A stretch of 64,000 nucleotides of DNA from Paenibacillus taichungensis (GCF_013359905.1 NZ_JABMCC010000118.1:806001-870000); one strand, 5' to 3'. Counted from the first letter of the stretch, positions 34,841 through 43,195 are shown. The notes: generated by a model not told the origin, from the letters alone. Numbers and translations: made by a program.

Positions 34841-35014
34841 TTATTGAACGGGATTTGCTTTCCGTTTGCTTTTCATGAAATCCATCCCCATGCTCAGCAA
34901 CAGCATCAGTGCAGCAAACATCGCGGATTTACCAATGGTTCTTTCAGGAAAGATCATATAGGCAGCTAGAAAATTGCCTGCGAAAACAAACAGGTAATTG
35001 CGGATGCCATCCAT
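34841..35014 (-). CDS. Small two-helix membrane protein
   Basis: This 57-aa frame runs from ATG 35014 to TAA 34841, with an in-frame stop just upstream. Two hydrophobic segments (about residues 7-22 and 31-46) are separated by the polar turn P-E-R-T-I-G-K-S. The tail is strongly basic (K-S-K-R-K), so the ends probably lie in the cytoplasm. The ribosome-binding site is weak (GAGATGAGAAG). I do not recognise the family. Codon use and the hydrophobic pattern support coding. The bases 34717-34840 and 35015-35105 around it show no other defensible feature. Confidence 0.55.
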   Translation of the reverse strand: MDGIRNYLFVFAGNFLAAYMIFPERTIGKSAMFAALMLLLSMGMDFMKSKRKANPVQ

Positions 35015-35105
35015 CTTCTCATCTCATTTCGGAATCAAATTTAGATTTCACTGTAATCTGCTGCTCTACCTTATCATAATTTTCCATATAAATCCATAAT
35101 ACAAC

Positions 35106-36281
35106 TTATCTCTTTCGCTCAATCCCCTCATAGACCGCCTCGCAAAGTTCAGTTGTGAATCTGCCGGACATGCCCTCCAGAGCCGTATTGGTAAAAGCTA
35201 CAACGCTCAGTTCTTCTGTTGGATCAACAAACCACGAGTGACCATAGGTTCCACCCATGCGCCACGTTCCAGTAGATTCCAGAGTACCCGCCTCAACCGG
35301 ATCTTTCAGCACCGTGAATCCCAGCCCAAATCCTCTTCCCGGCCAATAAGGCATCTCCAGATCGCCAATCTGATTAGTCGTCATTTCGACGACCAGCTCT
35401 TTAGGAAGAAGCGAACCTCCACCTTGACGCAGCGTTTCAAGCAATGCTAGAAAGTCTCCTGCACTTCCTATCATGCCCGCACCACCCGAAAGATAGGCCG
35501 ATGGATCAAGGTATCTTTCGGGTGCGAGTTGGAAGCCTGCCGTTCCTTCAATAAAAGGTACATGGTCCTCATCGCGCAAGCGACGAGGTTGCCCCGAATT
35601 GTTGGAACTGTCCGCATAGGCAGCTGTCATTCTCTCCGAGTCCACAGCGACAAAATCTGTATCCTTCATGCCCAGCGGATGAGTCACGAGCAGTTGTACG
35701 GCCTCTCGCAGTGTCAGCCCGGTCACTTTCTCAATAACTGCACCGAGTACATCTGTTGCAATCGAATATCTCCACATCTTCCCGGGCTCATACAGCAGTG
35801 GAGCAGAAGCAATCCTCTGCAAATTTTCTTCCAGCGTAATGCCAGCGATATCCATCCCATCTGATACTCCGGCAAGTTCGTAAGTTCCCCCGTTCTCCTG
35901 GAAAAAACGATACGTTAACCCCGCTGTATGTGTCATCAGATGATGAACCGTTATGGAGGCCACTTCCCCATTTGGCTGTTCGGGACGGAATTCAGGCAGC
36001 CATTTCATAACCGGGTCATCCAGCTTTAATTTACCCTGAGATATCAATACCATGGCGGCGGTGGATACAATCGGTTTGGTTACAGAAGCATACCTGAACA
36101 GTGCATTTTCTTGCATGCGTCTGTTCTGTTCTCGATCAGCGAGGCCATCCGCGCTGTTATAGACCATCTCCCCTTTCCACGCAATCTGAACAACGGAACC
36201 CACAATTCTTTTTTCTGCCAACGTACGGTGAATCACTTCTTCTACAAATGCAGGATTAAACTTCATATTTCTGTCTCCCAT
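35106..36281 (-). CDS. Serine hydrolase of the beta-lactamase class C / esterase EstB family
   Basis: This hydrolase of 391 aa has no signal peptide, so a cytoplasmic esterase or peptidase is more likely than a true beta-lactamase. The S-x-x-K motif is S-V-T-K within LFRYASVTKPIVS, with the second active-site tyrosine in WRYSIATDVLG. The late HSW-F-V-D-P-x-E block corresponds to the H/K-x-G position. ATG 36281 has GGAGGGGAAG at normal distance and is preferred over 36299. The AT-rich divergent region to the Lrp gene holds both promoters. Substrate unknown. Confidence 0.92.
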   Translation of the reverse strand: MGDRNMKFNPAFVEEVIHRTLAEKRIVGSVVQIAWKGEMVYNSADGLADREQNRRMQENALFRYASVTKPIVSTAAMVLISQGKLKLDDPVMKWLPEFRPEQPNGEVASITVHHLMTHTAGLTYRFFQENGGTYELAGVSDGMDIAGITLEENLQRIASAPLLYEPGKMWRYSIATDVLGAVIEKVTGLTLREAVQLLVTHPLGMKDTDFVAVDSERMTAAYADSSNNSGQPRRLRDEDHVPFIEGTAGFQLAPERYLDPSAYLSGGAGMIGSAGDFLALLETLRQGGGSLLPKELVVEMTTNQIGDLEMPYWPGRGFGLGFTVLKDPVEAGTLESTGTWRMGGTYGHSWFVDPTEELSVVAFTNTALEGMSGRFTTELCEAVYEGIERKR

Positions 36282-36450
36282 CTTACTCTTCCCCTCCATG
36301 TGCCACGTGCTTGATTATTTAAGTAAGTGTGCTTATTATATAAATGATCTCATCCATATTACATAAAACAACCAAGTTATCTGCTTTAATCTGCGATGAA
36401 TATAAAGGCATTTATAAAACATTTCCTATAATTTAAAAGGAGGCCATCTT

Positions 36451-36891
36451 ATGGACCAAATCGATACTAATATCCTCTTTCATTTGCAAAACCAGGCAAG
36501 GCTATCCATGACGGAATTGGGCAAGCTGGTCGGTTTATCTCAACCCGCCGTAACGGAACGCGTGAAGCGTCTAGAAGAAAGCGGTGTAATCGAAGAGTAC
36601 CGTACTATCATTTCCCCGCAGAAAATAGGGAGGTCGAGTACTTCCTATCTTCTTTTTCGCACACGGGATTGTCATGCCTTTCTTGATTTCTGCCGTTCGT
36701 CACCCGAAGTGATCGAATGTCATCGCGTGAGCGGAGAGCATAATTACCTGTTGAAGATCATGACAGATTCGATTGCTGGTCTTGAAGCATTTGGAGACCG
36801 ATGCGATCAATACGGTACCTACACCACCCTCATCGCGATGTCCTCACCTATTGCAACCAAAAATCTCATCGAAGGAACGAATCCGGTGTAA
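36451..36891 (+). CDS. Lrp/AsnC family transcriptional regulator
   Basis: This 146-aa regulator has an N-terminal helix-turn-helix (about 1-60: M-D-Q-I-D-T-N-I-L, LSMTELGKLVGLSQPAVTER). A C-terminal RAM/AsnC ligand domain follows (about 65-140, with VIECHRVSGEHNYLLKI). A TATAAT at 36427-36432 lies only about 7 bases before the region of AAAAGGAGG, so the leader is very short. It is divergent from the serine hydrolase and convergent with an MFS transporter. Amino-acid-responsive control of a neighbour, perhaps the transporter, is likely. Confidence 0.94.
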   Translation: MDQIDTNILFHLQNQARLSMTELGKLVGLSQPAVTERVKRLEESGVIEEYRTIISPQKIGRSSTSYLLFRTRDCHAFLDFCRSSPEVIECHRVSGEHNYLLKIMTDSIAGLEAFGDRCDQYGTYTTLIAMSSPIATKNLIEGTNPV

Positions 36892-36918
36892 ATGTTTCAT
36901 CGATCATAGTTCAATAAC

Positions 36919-38088
36919 CTATCTTGGGAAACCATTTTTACTGGCGGACCAGGCGACGAGTAAGGCCATAACGATCAACAGGATCAGGGAAATGGGCAGG
37001 AAACGAGCGCCTGTCTGGTCCAGCAGGATAGCTCCGACGATCCCTCCCCCTCCGATCCCCAGGTTCCATGCTGTCACCAGCATGGATTGGGCAACATCGG
37101 CACTTTTGCCTCCGGCCTGCGCAATTGCAGTCTGTAATAACGTAGCCGCTCCGCCAAATGTAAGCCCCCAAGCGACTACTCCCAGAATGATCATTATCGG
37201 TTGATGGATAAAGATCCCCATCACCAGCGAGGCCAGCGCAAATAGAACAAGGCTAACCAGAATCAATAATCTCATGTAACGGTCAATCAACAGCCCAATA
37301 ATCCATATACTGATTACCGAAGTCACTCCAAAGATCATAAGAACCAGGTCCACCCTTTCGGACAGCATCGTCTCGCCCAGATAAGGTGAGATGTACGTGT
37401 ACAGAATGTTATGGGCCAGTACCCAGGTCAGAACAACAAACAATATGGGACGAACCCCCGGTATAACAAAAATCCGATGAAGCGCAAGCTGATCACGTGC
37501 AGGCTCTCCCTCATAGTCAGGTACTTTCCAGAGCACCCACAATACAAGCACTACCGTCAATAATGAAACTGTTCCAAAAATAAGACGCCATCCTGCGTAA
37601 TTGCCCAAAAAGGTACCCAAGGGAACGCCCAATGCAAGCGCGAGTGGTGTGCCTACCATGGCGACAGCCATCGCTTTTCCCTTTAACGAGTCTGAAACCA
37701 TCCGGCGTGCGTAACCTGCAGTCATCCCCCACAACACTCCAGCAGATACACCCGCCATGAAGCGTGCAGCAAGGGTCAAACCATATACTGAAGATACGGC
37801 CGTAATCGTATTGAAAATCAGAAAACCGAAGATGCATAATAGCAGCAGCGGCCTGCGTTTCCATCCACGAGTTGCTGTCGTCAGGGGAATTGCCGCCAGA
37901 AGAGACCCCACCGCATACAAAGTGACGAGCTGTCCAGCAAGACTCTCTTTGATATTCAGATCTTGCGCTATTTGCGGCAGCAGCCCCGCCGGCAGGCTTT
38001 CTGTAAGAATGCATATAAATCCAGCCATGGCCAAAGCGAGCAGAGCTGACCAGGGTAGGCGTTCTTTTGCAATTGTGTTCGCGTTCAC
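36919..38088 (-). CDS. MFS transporter (AraJ/YdhP-like efflux family)
   Basis: This 389-aa inner-membrane protein has twelve helices. Early signature blocks are FICILTESLPAGLLPQIAQD and S-L-A-G-Q-L-V-T-L-Y-A. The loop 2-3 segment T-R-G-W-K-R-R-P-L and the helix 5 pattern G-T-P-L-A-L-A-L-G-V-P-L-G-T are typical of sugar-efflux and arabinose/chloramphenicol-type exporters. It converges with the Lrp regulator gene, whose stop is 27 bases away. Confidence 0.92.
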   Translation of the reverse strand: MNANTIAKERLPWSALLALAMAGFICILTESLPAGLLPQIAQDLNIKESLAGQLVTLYAVGSLLAAIPLTTATRGWKRRPLLLLCIFGFLIFNTITAVSSVYGLTLAARFMAGVSAGVLWGMTAGYARRMVSDSLKGKAMAVAMVGTPLALALGVPLGTFLGNYAGWRLIFGTVSLLTVVLVLWVLWKVPDYEGEPARDQLALHRIFVIPGVRPILFVVLTWVLAHNILYTYISPYLGETMLSERVDLVLMIFGVTSVISIWIIGLLIDRYMRLLILVSLVLFALASLVMGIFIHQPIMIILGVVAWGLTFGGAATLLQTAIAQAGGKSADVAQSMLVTAWNLGIGGGGIVGAILLDQTGARFLPISLILLIVMALLVAWSASKNGFPR

Positions 38089-38250
38089 AAAGACTCTCCT
38101 TTATCCTTTATTTTTGTATAGTCCAGAAGGGTGTGGCCTACAGAATAAGCTTATAAAATCGGACCAACATTTGGCATACTTAATCAACGGTAGATCGTCC
38201 GTTTTAGGAGGATAATCCATTTAATTTCGGTGTTTCACTTCGAATTTCAA

Positions 38251-38264
38251 TGTAAACGCTATTA
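38251..38264 (+). promoter_or_regulatory. cre-like word upstream of the sdaAA remnant
   Basis: TGTAAACGCTATTA fits the CcpA-site consensus with one mismatch at the 3' end. It lies about 90 bases before the pseudogene and may be a fossil of its control region. Weak on its own. Confidence 0.3.
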
Positions 38265-38343
38265 AACAGTTATTATCGCGTACTGAATCATAAAGTGAAT
38301 TGGAGGACATCGAAGATGACGAAGAGATTGAACGCGTTCCTGT

Positions 38344-38508
38344 ACGGCTCTTGCCGGAGTCCGCAGTGTCATCCCTTCCGATGAAGTAGTCCAGGTCATG
38401 CTGGAATTTGGATCAGCCATGTCGAAAGCCTTACGAGAAACAGTAGGCGGCGGCCTTCCCCAGACCCCGACGGGACGCAAGATCACTAGAGATTTGCAGC
38501 ATAAATAA
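38344..38508 (+). pseudogene. sdaAA: C-terminal remnant of L-serine dehydratase alpha subunit
   Basis: Fifty-four open codons end at TAA 38506-38508. The readable product has A-L-A-G-V-x-S-V-I-P-S-D-E-V-V, a helix, A-L-R-E-T-V-G-G-G-L and T-P-T-G-R. These match, in order, the C-terminus of the iron-sulfur L-serine ammonia-lyase alpha chain (in B. subtilis A-L-A-G-I-x-S-x-I-P-x-D-E-V-I, A-L-R-E-T-x-x-G-G-L, T-P-T-G-R). The N-terminal 240 or so residues and any start codon are missing. Upstream bases 38300-38343 have a ribosome-binding-like GGAGGACAT but no homologous frame. A gene relic left by deletion is the best reading. Confidence 0.7.
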
Positions 38509-38510
38509 AA

Positions 38511-38575
38511 AAATAGGCATGTCGTTTACATGAAGGGGGAAGGCCCTCAACGTAAATGCATGCCTGTTTATGTTC
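38511..38575 (-). terminator. Large hairpin terminator after the 38584 gene
   Basis: AGGCATG and CATGCCT, with TTTAC/GTAAA inside, enclose a GC-rich loop. On the minus strand ATTTTTTT follows the stem. The bases 38089-38343 before the sdaAA remnant show only the MFS promoter area and the cre-like word. Confidence 0.7.
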
Positions 38576-38583
38576 ATGATTTC

Positions 38584-39135
38584 TCATTTTAATATATAGT
38601 CCCCGAGATAGGTTTCCATCAGTTCATTAGAGAGCTGAATGGCTTCGGAACGATTCGTTGCGGGCATCGAGAGCATGAGCCCGTCTTCGGAGCTCCAGCG
38701 TTTACTGTTCTGCTCTCCGTTAGAATTCTCCTCCGAAATGGCGATGGTGAGTTGGGTGAATGCACGATCTACGAATAGTGTTCCGTATAGGAAGATACCC
38801 GTTTGCCCATTTTCAAAAATGAAGTATTCCATCAATCCGTGTCCTTCATGAAAACGAATTTCGAGATTCTTTTGATCTTCGGGTACAGGGAAAGGCTCAC
38901 CTTCAATATCAATAGTTCCTCTGAATATGTAGTCACCCGAGGTCGTTAGATAACGCTTGCCATCCATGTTGATATGAACCGTTTGCTCTGGCTCCCTGTT
39001 GTCTTCTCCCCCCAGCCGATACTTTACACCTACACCATCAAGATGGATCGTTCTGGGCAGAAACAGAAGAACCACACTGATCACAATCATCAATACCCAG
39101 ATGGCAAGCACAATCGAAATGATTTTTTTCCTCAT
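38584..39135 (-). CDS. Membrane-anchored protein of unknown function
   Basis: I do not recognise this family. The 183-aa product has an N-terminal membrane helix (about 5-27) and an extracytoplasmic beta-rich domain with DGKRYLTTSGDYIFRGTIDI. In the second half there is SSEDGLMLSMPATNRSEAI, which suggests a carboxy-terminal helical cap. No cysteine follows the helix, so it is an anchored protein and not a lipoprotein. A small lipoprotein gene lies 24 bases upstream on the same strand, so the two are probably expressed together at the cell surface. Confidence 0.75.
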   Translation of the reverse strand: MRKKIISIVLAIWVLMIVISVVLLFLPRTIHLDGVGVKYRLGGEDNREPEQTVHINMDGKRYLTTSGDYIFRGTIDIEGEPFPVPEDQKNLEIRFHEGHGLMEYFIFENGQTGIFLYGTLFVDRAFTQLTIAISEENSNGEQNSKRWSSEDGLMLSMPATNRSEAIQLSNELMETYLGDYILK

Positions 39136-39159
39136 AGTTCATCTCCTCAACTCATCGGT

Positions 39160-39525
39160 CTACAACTTCTGAAGATATACTGTCTCTTCCTGATCTTCAT
39201 TCCATTGAATATGGACAGGGATGGGAAAGTCTTCATTCTCCAGATATTTCGGACCCGAGGTGTGCTTAATATCCCGGAAAGGTGTTCCCAGATTTTCTTC
39301 CAATCCGCTTGCCGTTAGATCTTTACCGCCAAATTGATAACCAACATCTTTCACCATATTTTCGTCCCCGATATATCGGAGCGTATATTCAACCATACCG
39401 GTTTGAAACCTGTTGGTGACCACAACTTTCCAATGCTCGCTTTCCCCATTCAGGGATATTATCTTGTCAGAACATCCTACGAGAATTAACAATAGCGTAA
39501 CAAAAGCCAAGTACTTAATCTTCAT
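39160..39525 (-). CDS. Small lipoprotein of unknown function
   Basis: This 121-aa protein has a clear lipobox: the signal peptide ends L-V-G-C with the cysteine at residue 18. The mature part is beta-rich, with W-K-V-V-V-T, Y-T-L-R-Y-I-G and the late V-H-I-Q-W-N. It is acidic. No domain is recognised. It is upstream of and close to another secreted protein of unknown function. In the gap 39526-39811 only the terminator of the next gene is clear. Confidence 0.75.
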   Translation of the reverse strand: MKIKYLAFVTLLLILVGCSDKIISLNGESEHWKVVVTNRFQTGMVEYTLRYIGDENMVKDVGYQFGGKDLTASGLEENLGTPFRDIKHTSGPKYLENEDFPIPVHIQWNEDQEETVYLQKL

Positions 39526-39703
39526 TTTCTCCCTCCTATCAAAGATGGTATATGAATTAATTACAAATTATAACATATAAACTACTCGCATAACGGTTTA
39601 AAGCAATCCGCTTAATTTCATTCCGGCACGGAATCAGGCCTATGCTCACAGATGCCTTAAAACGCACAGCTGAAATTGGCACACAACTTTAGCATACAAC
39701 AAA

Positions 39704-39727
39704 AAAACCGGTCACCTCGTGACCGAT
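39704..39727 (-). terminator. Intrinsic terminator after the 39812 gene
   Basis: GGTCAC, a CTC loop and GTGACC form a tight stem, and seven T follow on the minus strand. It lies about 85 bases after the stop codon. Confidence 0.85.
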
Positions 39728-39811
39728 TCAATCAGCTCCTCGGGGAGCGTTGGCATATATGTGCGAATGACACGGGCCCTATAATTGATACTGCTTAATG
39801 CGTGTGAAGGG

Positions 39812-40159
39812 TTACAACTTGTCCACCTGTAATAATGTTACCGGCTTCACCGTACAAGCTGGACTAATTTGCTCCTCAGTCAGTATGTTCAGTTTGATCA
39901 GGCTTTTCAGCTTATGACTGTCCACCTTGGACAGCAGTCGCCAGATGTCCGGATCGGGAAGGGACGCGTACAACTTCTGATCATCATATTCCTTGCGGTG
40001 CTGAAGCACCGTTTTCACAGTGTATCCGCCAACTTGCGTCTCATAGACACCCTGCTCCTCACAATACCCGACAATCTCATCTCGTAACACAGATAATCGT
40101 TGTTCAATTTCTTTTTGCTGCTGTTTTAGTTCAAAATAGGTTTGCACCTTCTGTTCCAT
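39812..40159 (-). CDS. Coiled-coil protein of unknown function
   Basis: The 115-aa product starts with a coiled-coil-forming segment rich in Q, K and E (about residues 5-35: YFELKQQQKEIEQRLSVLRD). A compact domain follows with Y-T-V-K-T-V-L-Q-H-R-K-E-Y-D and IWRLLSKVDSHKLKSLIK. I do not recognise the family; a phage-type Gp157-like helix is one remote option. ATG 40159 has GAGGAG about 10 bases upstream; GTG 40168 would be too close. It appears monocistronic. Confidence 0.7.
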   Translation of the reverse strand: MEQKVQTYFELKQQQKEIEQRLSVLRDEIVGYCEEQGVYETQVGGYTVKTVLQHRKEYDDQKLYASLPDPDIWRLLSKVDSHKLKSLIKLNILTEEQISPACTVKPVTLLQVDKL

Positions 40160-40215
40160 ACCTATCACGCTCCTCTATACCATAGGTATGCAGTGAAGGA
40201 CAGTTTAGGACAATA

Positions 40216-41079
40216 CTACAGCAGTTCATCATTTAAATATGAATTATTGCCAATAATCTTTTTAATCCGCTGCATCACACCCGGACCCATAGGAACATTA
40301 GACACTCGCTTTAATAGAATCCAGCGCAAACAAGCCATAGCTTCAAAAATCTCCGCATCGTCTGGTGTGTATTCCGATAGACTTTTGAATAGAGTACTGT
40401 ACATCTTACCGTTTCGTTCCCCCGTATAGATCGTCATCAAAAAAATGGACCACGCCATATCGTACCTGGGATCACCGCGCTGCCCATTCGTCCAATCGAT
40501 AATGGTATATTGATCATCTGCCTCCAGAACATTTCCCAGGTTATAATCACCATGGATCAAATGATCCTGTCTAAACTCAATCCGTTGAAGAAGGCTCGTC
40601 AGGATCTGATACATATCCTCATGCAGTTCAATGGAGGGGAAAAAATATCCAACAAAATCATATCGTGGTATGAAATTGGCATCCGCGTCACCCGTACCAT
40701 TTACATCATAGCCATGCACTTGAATTAACTTTTGAGCCAATTGCTCCAGCTTGGTTTTGCTTAACTTGGCTATAGGCTCCCCGTCATAACTTGTTAACAG
40801 GACTTGATTAGAATCCACATCCATGCCCCAACCGTACGGTTTGGAGACTTGTATTCCACTCTTGTATAGTTCAGATAATAGTTCATACTGGTTGCGAATA
40901 TTGGGTTTGGAGTCCTTGTTCCATATCTTTAACACATAAGAGTGATCAACGCATTCTATCTTCACAACGTCCGCTTCCAAGCCTGGTGAAAGGGGGAGCA
41001 TCTTGTATGGTTTTTCAAGCTGGCAGCGAATTTCTTCGCTCAACTCCATCCAACGGATACTTTCCAGCGTTAACCTCAT
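40216..41079 (-). CDS. Aminoglycoside phosphotransferase (APH) family protein
   Basis: This kinase-fold protein of 287 aa has the catalytic loop HGDYNLGNVL and the metal-binding aspartate in I-I-D-W-T-N-G-Q-R-G-D-P-R-Y-D. Both are diagnostic of the APH/choline-kinase superfamily. The N-lobe VLKIWN carries the ATP-contacting lysine. It is probably a small-molecule kinase; resistance to an aminoglycoside or macrolide is not shown by the sequence. ATG 41079 follows GAAGGG by about 9 bases; TTG 41088 is the alternative. Confidence 0.9.
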   Translation of the reverse strand: MRLTLESIRWMELSEEIRCQLEKPYKMLPLSPGLEADVVKIECVDHSYVLKIWNKDSKPNIRNQYELLSELYKSGIQVSKPYGWGMDVDSNQVLLTSYDGEPIAKLSKTKLEQLAQKLIQVHGYDVNGTGDADANFIPRYDFVGYFFPSIELHEDMYQILTSLLQRIEFRQDHLIHGDYNLGNVLEADDQYTIIDWTNGQRGDPRYDMAWSIFLMTIYTGERNGKMYSTLFKSLSEYTPDDAEIFEAMACLRWILLKRVSNVPMGPGVMQRIKKIIGNNSYLNDELL

Positions 41080-41137
41080 TTTGCCCAACCCTTCTCTGTG
41101 AAATTAGAAATATCGGCATTTGATACTCCATAGATCT

Positions 41138-41566
41138 TTATAATGATTTATCAAAGACCTTCTGCCACTTTTTTTCTTCATATCCGATGGCAACATAGAA
41201 CCGATGCGCTGCTTCCCTTTTCCCGCTTGATCGCACGCGAATCTTGTTAAACCCGTTCATCCGTGCCCATTTCTCACATTCGCTCATGATCTTTTTACCA
41301 ATTCCCGCACCTCTATGATGCTCATCGACAACCAAGCCACCAATCTCGGCAAAAGGTACACTTTCGATAGAATGTCTTCCCTGTACATGCCCCCAACCCA
41401 CAACAAGGGAATCGATCTCAGCTACGCAAACAAAATGATCAGTCATTGAGCTTAGTCGATTCAACCTTTCGATGATCTCTTCTGTTGTACTGGTGTAACC
41501 CAGTTGATGGGATAATTGGCTAATACCCTCGCCATCCCCAATTCTAGCTTCTCTGCAATAAATCAT
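41138..41566 (-). CDS. GNAT family N-acetyltransferase
   Basis: This 142-aa acetyltransferase shows all GNAT motifs: V-A-E-I-D-S-L-V-V-G-W-G, the motif A segment AEIGGLVVDEHHRGAGIGKK, and the C-terminal IRVRSSGKREAAHRFYVAIG. The R-G-A-G-I-G loop binds acetyl-CoA. AAAAGGAGA precedes the ATG at a normal distance. The DinB gene is 17 bases upstream, so the two are likely co-transcribed. The acceptor is unknown. Confidence 0.93.
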   Translation of the reverse strand: MIYCREARIGDGEGISQLSHQLGYTSTTEEIIERLNRLSSMTDHFVCVAEIDSLVVGWGHVQGRHSIESVPFAEIGGLVVDEHHRGAGIGKKIMSECEKWARMNGFNKIRVRSSGKREAAHRFYVAIGYEEKKWQKVFDKSL

Positions 41567-41583
41567 AGTGTCTCCTTTTCACT

Positions 41584-42066
41584 CTAGTTGTCAGGTGTAA
41601 TAAGTCCTTTACCAATGAAATTCGCAGACACGGGCTTCTTGTCCAATTCTCTGGACCATACGGATAATTGCCCCATATGGTGAATCTCATGAGCAATCAC
41701 GTGACGCATCACTTCTCCCCACGATTCCTTGACGACGGTGCTATCCAATTCAGGATCGATGTAGGGTCTCTTTTCCATGCCGGAATCCCAGGATAGAACA
41801 AATGCCTCCACATCAGGTCTCAGCTTGCGATCGAATTGTCGTACGGCTTCCAGTGTTTTATAATTATCAAAATTCTCCATGCCATCCGGTTTGCCCTGCA
41901 ATAATTGAAGCCAGCTCCACTCTACATCGATGATATGAAAAAACGTTCGCAAAATATTGCCTACTCCCCCCGTCCGAGGTCGAAGCAGCTCTTCCAGCGG
42001 TACATCCTCACACCACTGAAACCATTGCTCACGCACGATCCAGTTATAACGAAAGAAAGATTCCAT
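41584..42066 (-). CDS. DinB family protein
   Basis: This 160-aa four-helix-bundle protein has three histidines of the DinB metal site. They appear as FFHIIDVEWSWL (about residues 47-58) and HVIAHEIHHMGQL (about 122-134). The family includes damage-inducible proteins and thiol-dependent transferases such as bacillithiol transferases. Without a biochemical clue, the role stays open. AAAAGGAGAA precedes the ATG and abuts the left end of a palindromic repeat at 42085, which separates it from the next GNAT gene. Confidence 0.92.
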   Translation of the reverse strand: MESFFRYNWIVREQWFQWCEDVPLEELLRPRTGGVGNILRTFFHIIDVEWSWLQLLQGKPDGMENFDNYKTLEAVRQFDRKLRPDVEAFVLSWDSGMEKRPYIDPELDSTVVKESWGEVMRHVIAHEIHHMGQLSVWSRELDKKPVSANFIGKGLITPDN

Positions 42067-42084
42067 TTAGCCATTCTCCTTTTC

Positions 42085-42277
42085 TATATAATTGAACTAA
42101 AAAATATTTACACTTGCCACTCCGATGACAGAACAACCTTCTGATCGCTGTTATCCCCAGATTTTTTGGAATCCCTTTTTCAAAGGGGAAAATCCGGGGA
42201 TAAAGGCGAACGCTCCGCTTCTTCAGGTTATTTCTGCCCTCTACGTTCTCGTGTAAATGTTTAGTTCAATTTATATA
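42085..42277. repeat. Palindromic MITE-like element of about 193 bp
   Basis: The ends are inverted: ATTGAACTAAA and A-TTTACAC on the left (42085-42113) and GTGTAAAT and TTTAGTTCAAT on the right (42251-42277). The centre is a long stem, TTATCCCC (42151-42158) with GGGGATAA (42196-42203), then GATTTT with AAAATC and TCCC-TTT with AAA-GGGA inside. No coding frame is present. Its right end reaches the stop codon of the GNAT gene and its left end the ribosome-binding site of DinB, so it fills the whole gap. This suggests insertion between genes. No target-site duplication was resolved. Confidence 0.65.
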
Positions 42278-42822
42278 TCATGCTTTTTAAGTGTTTTGAT
42301 CAGTTCCATATTGGCAAAAGTCTTATCTGAATGTTCAAGGTCTCCGTAAATCCCGCTAATCTGATCAAATCCCGATTTGGTCCAAAATCGTAATGCAGCC
42401 CAATTTTTGAGCGCCACGTTAATTCTGATTTCCTTATAACCAAGGTCGAAAAACAATTGGGTTAACGCATGCATCATTTCTTGTCCATAACCCTGCTTCT
42501 GGGTCTCACTATGAATATACAAAAATTCGAGATAAACGGAATTCTCCATGGGGTAGCCATGGTACAGGCTCAATACACCTATATTTTTGTTTTCCTGAAT
42601 CGTACGAATGGTCTGAATTCGGTAGTTCGCCAACTTTCCCCCAGGAGGAAGATTGCCTTTCTCAAAGCATGATCTCACATAATCCGGCTCATGATCTCGT
42701 CCGTCCCATTCCTGCACATAGTTACTCGTATCAACAATGGATTGGATATCGAAAATCTCAGATTCTTTCAAATCGGAAATGAAAAGTCGCTCTGAATTCC
42801 ATGCTGTTGGAATCTGTTTCAT
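42271..42822 (-). CDS. GNAT family N-acetyltransferase (RimJ/RimL-like)
   Basis: This 183-aa acetyltransferase has motif A in YLEFLYIHSETQKQGYGQEM and the C-terminal R-I-N-V-A-L-K-N-W-A-A-L-R-F-W-T-K-S-G-F block. The N-terminal W-N-S-E-R-L-F-I-S-D-L resembles RimJ/RimL-type proteins acting on protein or small-molecule amines. GGGGATGATG precedes the ATG. The stop codon TAA lies inside the right terminal repeat of the MITE-like element at 42085-42277, so the last residues (K-K-H-D-I) may have been altered by insertion. Confidence 0.92.
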   Translation of the reverse strand: MKQIPTAWNSERLFISDLKESEIFDIQSIVDTSNYVQEWDGRDHEPDYVRSCFEKGNLPPGGKLANYRIQTIRTIQENKNIGVLSLYHGYPMENSVYLEFLYIHSETQKQGYGQEMMHALTQLFFDLGYKEIRINVALKNWAALRFWTKSGFDQISGIYGDLEHSDKTFANMELIKTLKKHDI

Positions 42823-42870
42823 ATCATCATCCCCAATCTTTTCGTGCCTTCTATCTTAACCCATGATATG

Positions 42871-42903
42871 GTAAAAATAAAAGAGCCGCTATCGTCGCAG
42901 CTC
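42871..42903 (-). terminator. Intrinsic terminator after the small membrane-protein gene
   Basis: On the minus strand GAGCTGC and GCGGCTC (one wobble) pair around a 7-base loop, followed by TTTTATTTTT. It is 2 bases after the stop at 42905. Confidence 0.85.
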
Positions 42904-42904
42904 C

Positions 42905-43189
42905 CTACTCTTTTGGCTTCGTCATTCTCTTCTTTACATAGAGTAAAACATGAATTCCAGCGTATATAAACAGGACATTAAACAGATAAAGAAGAGCATT
43001 CACATAAACATTGGAAAGGAACCAGATCGTATCATCAGGTCTCTTATAATGATAATCAGTAAAAAACCGCAATGGAAAACCATACTCTGTTCGTAAAGTC
43101 CCCTCCGTGTAGGCTGTTCCTGGAATAAAGATCAAAGCTAATACAGCAAGCCAAGCTGAAAGATTAAATATTCTTTTATTAAACGTCAA
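42905..43189 (-). CDS. Small membrane protein of unknown function
   Basis: This 94-aa protein has two hydrophobic helices (about 10-27 and 62-84) with a tyrosine- and aromatic-rich loop between them and a basic tail (K-K-R-M-T-K-P-K-E). I do not recognise the family. The start is TTG at 43189, with GGATGAG overlapping the stop of the isochorismatase gene; no closer ATG is in frame. The two genes are 6 bases apart and are probably co-translated. Confidence 0.7.
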   Translation of the reverse strand: MTFNKRIFNLSAWLAVLALIFIPGTAYTEGTLRTEYGFPLRFFTDYHYKRPDDTIWFLSNVYVNALLYLFNVLFIYAGIHVLLYVKKRMTKPKE

Positions 43190-43195
43190 TTCATC

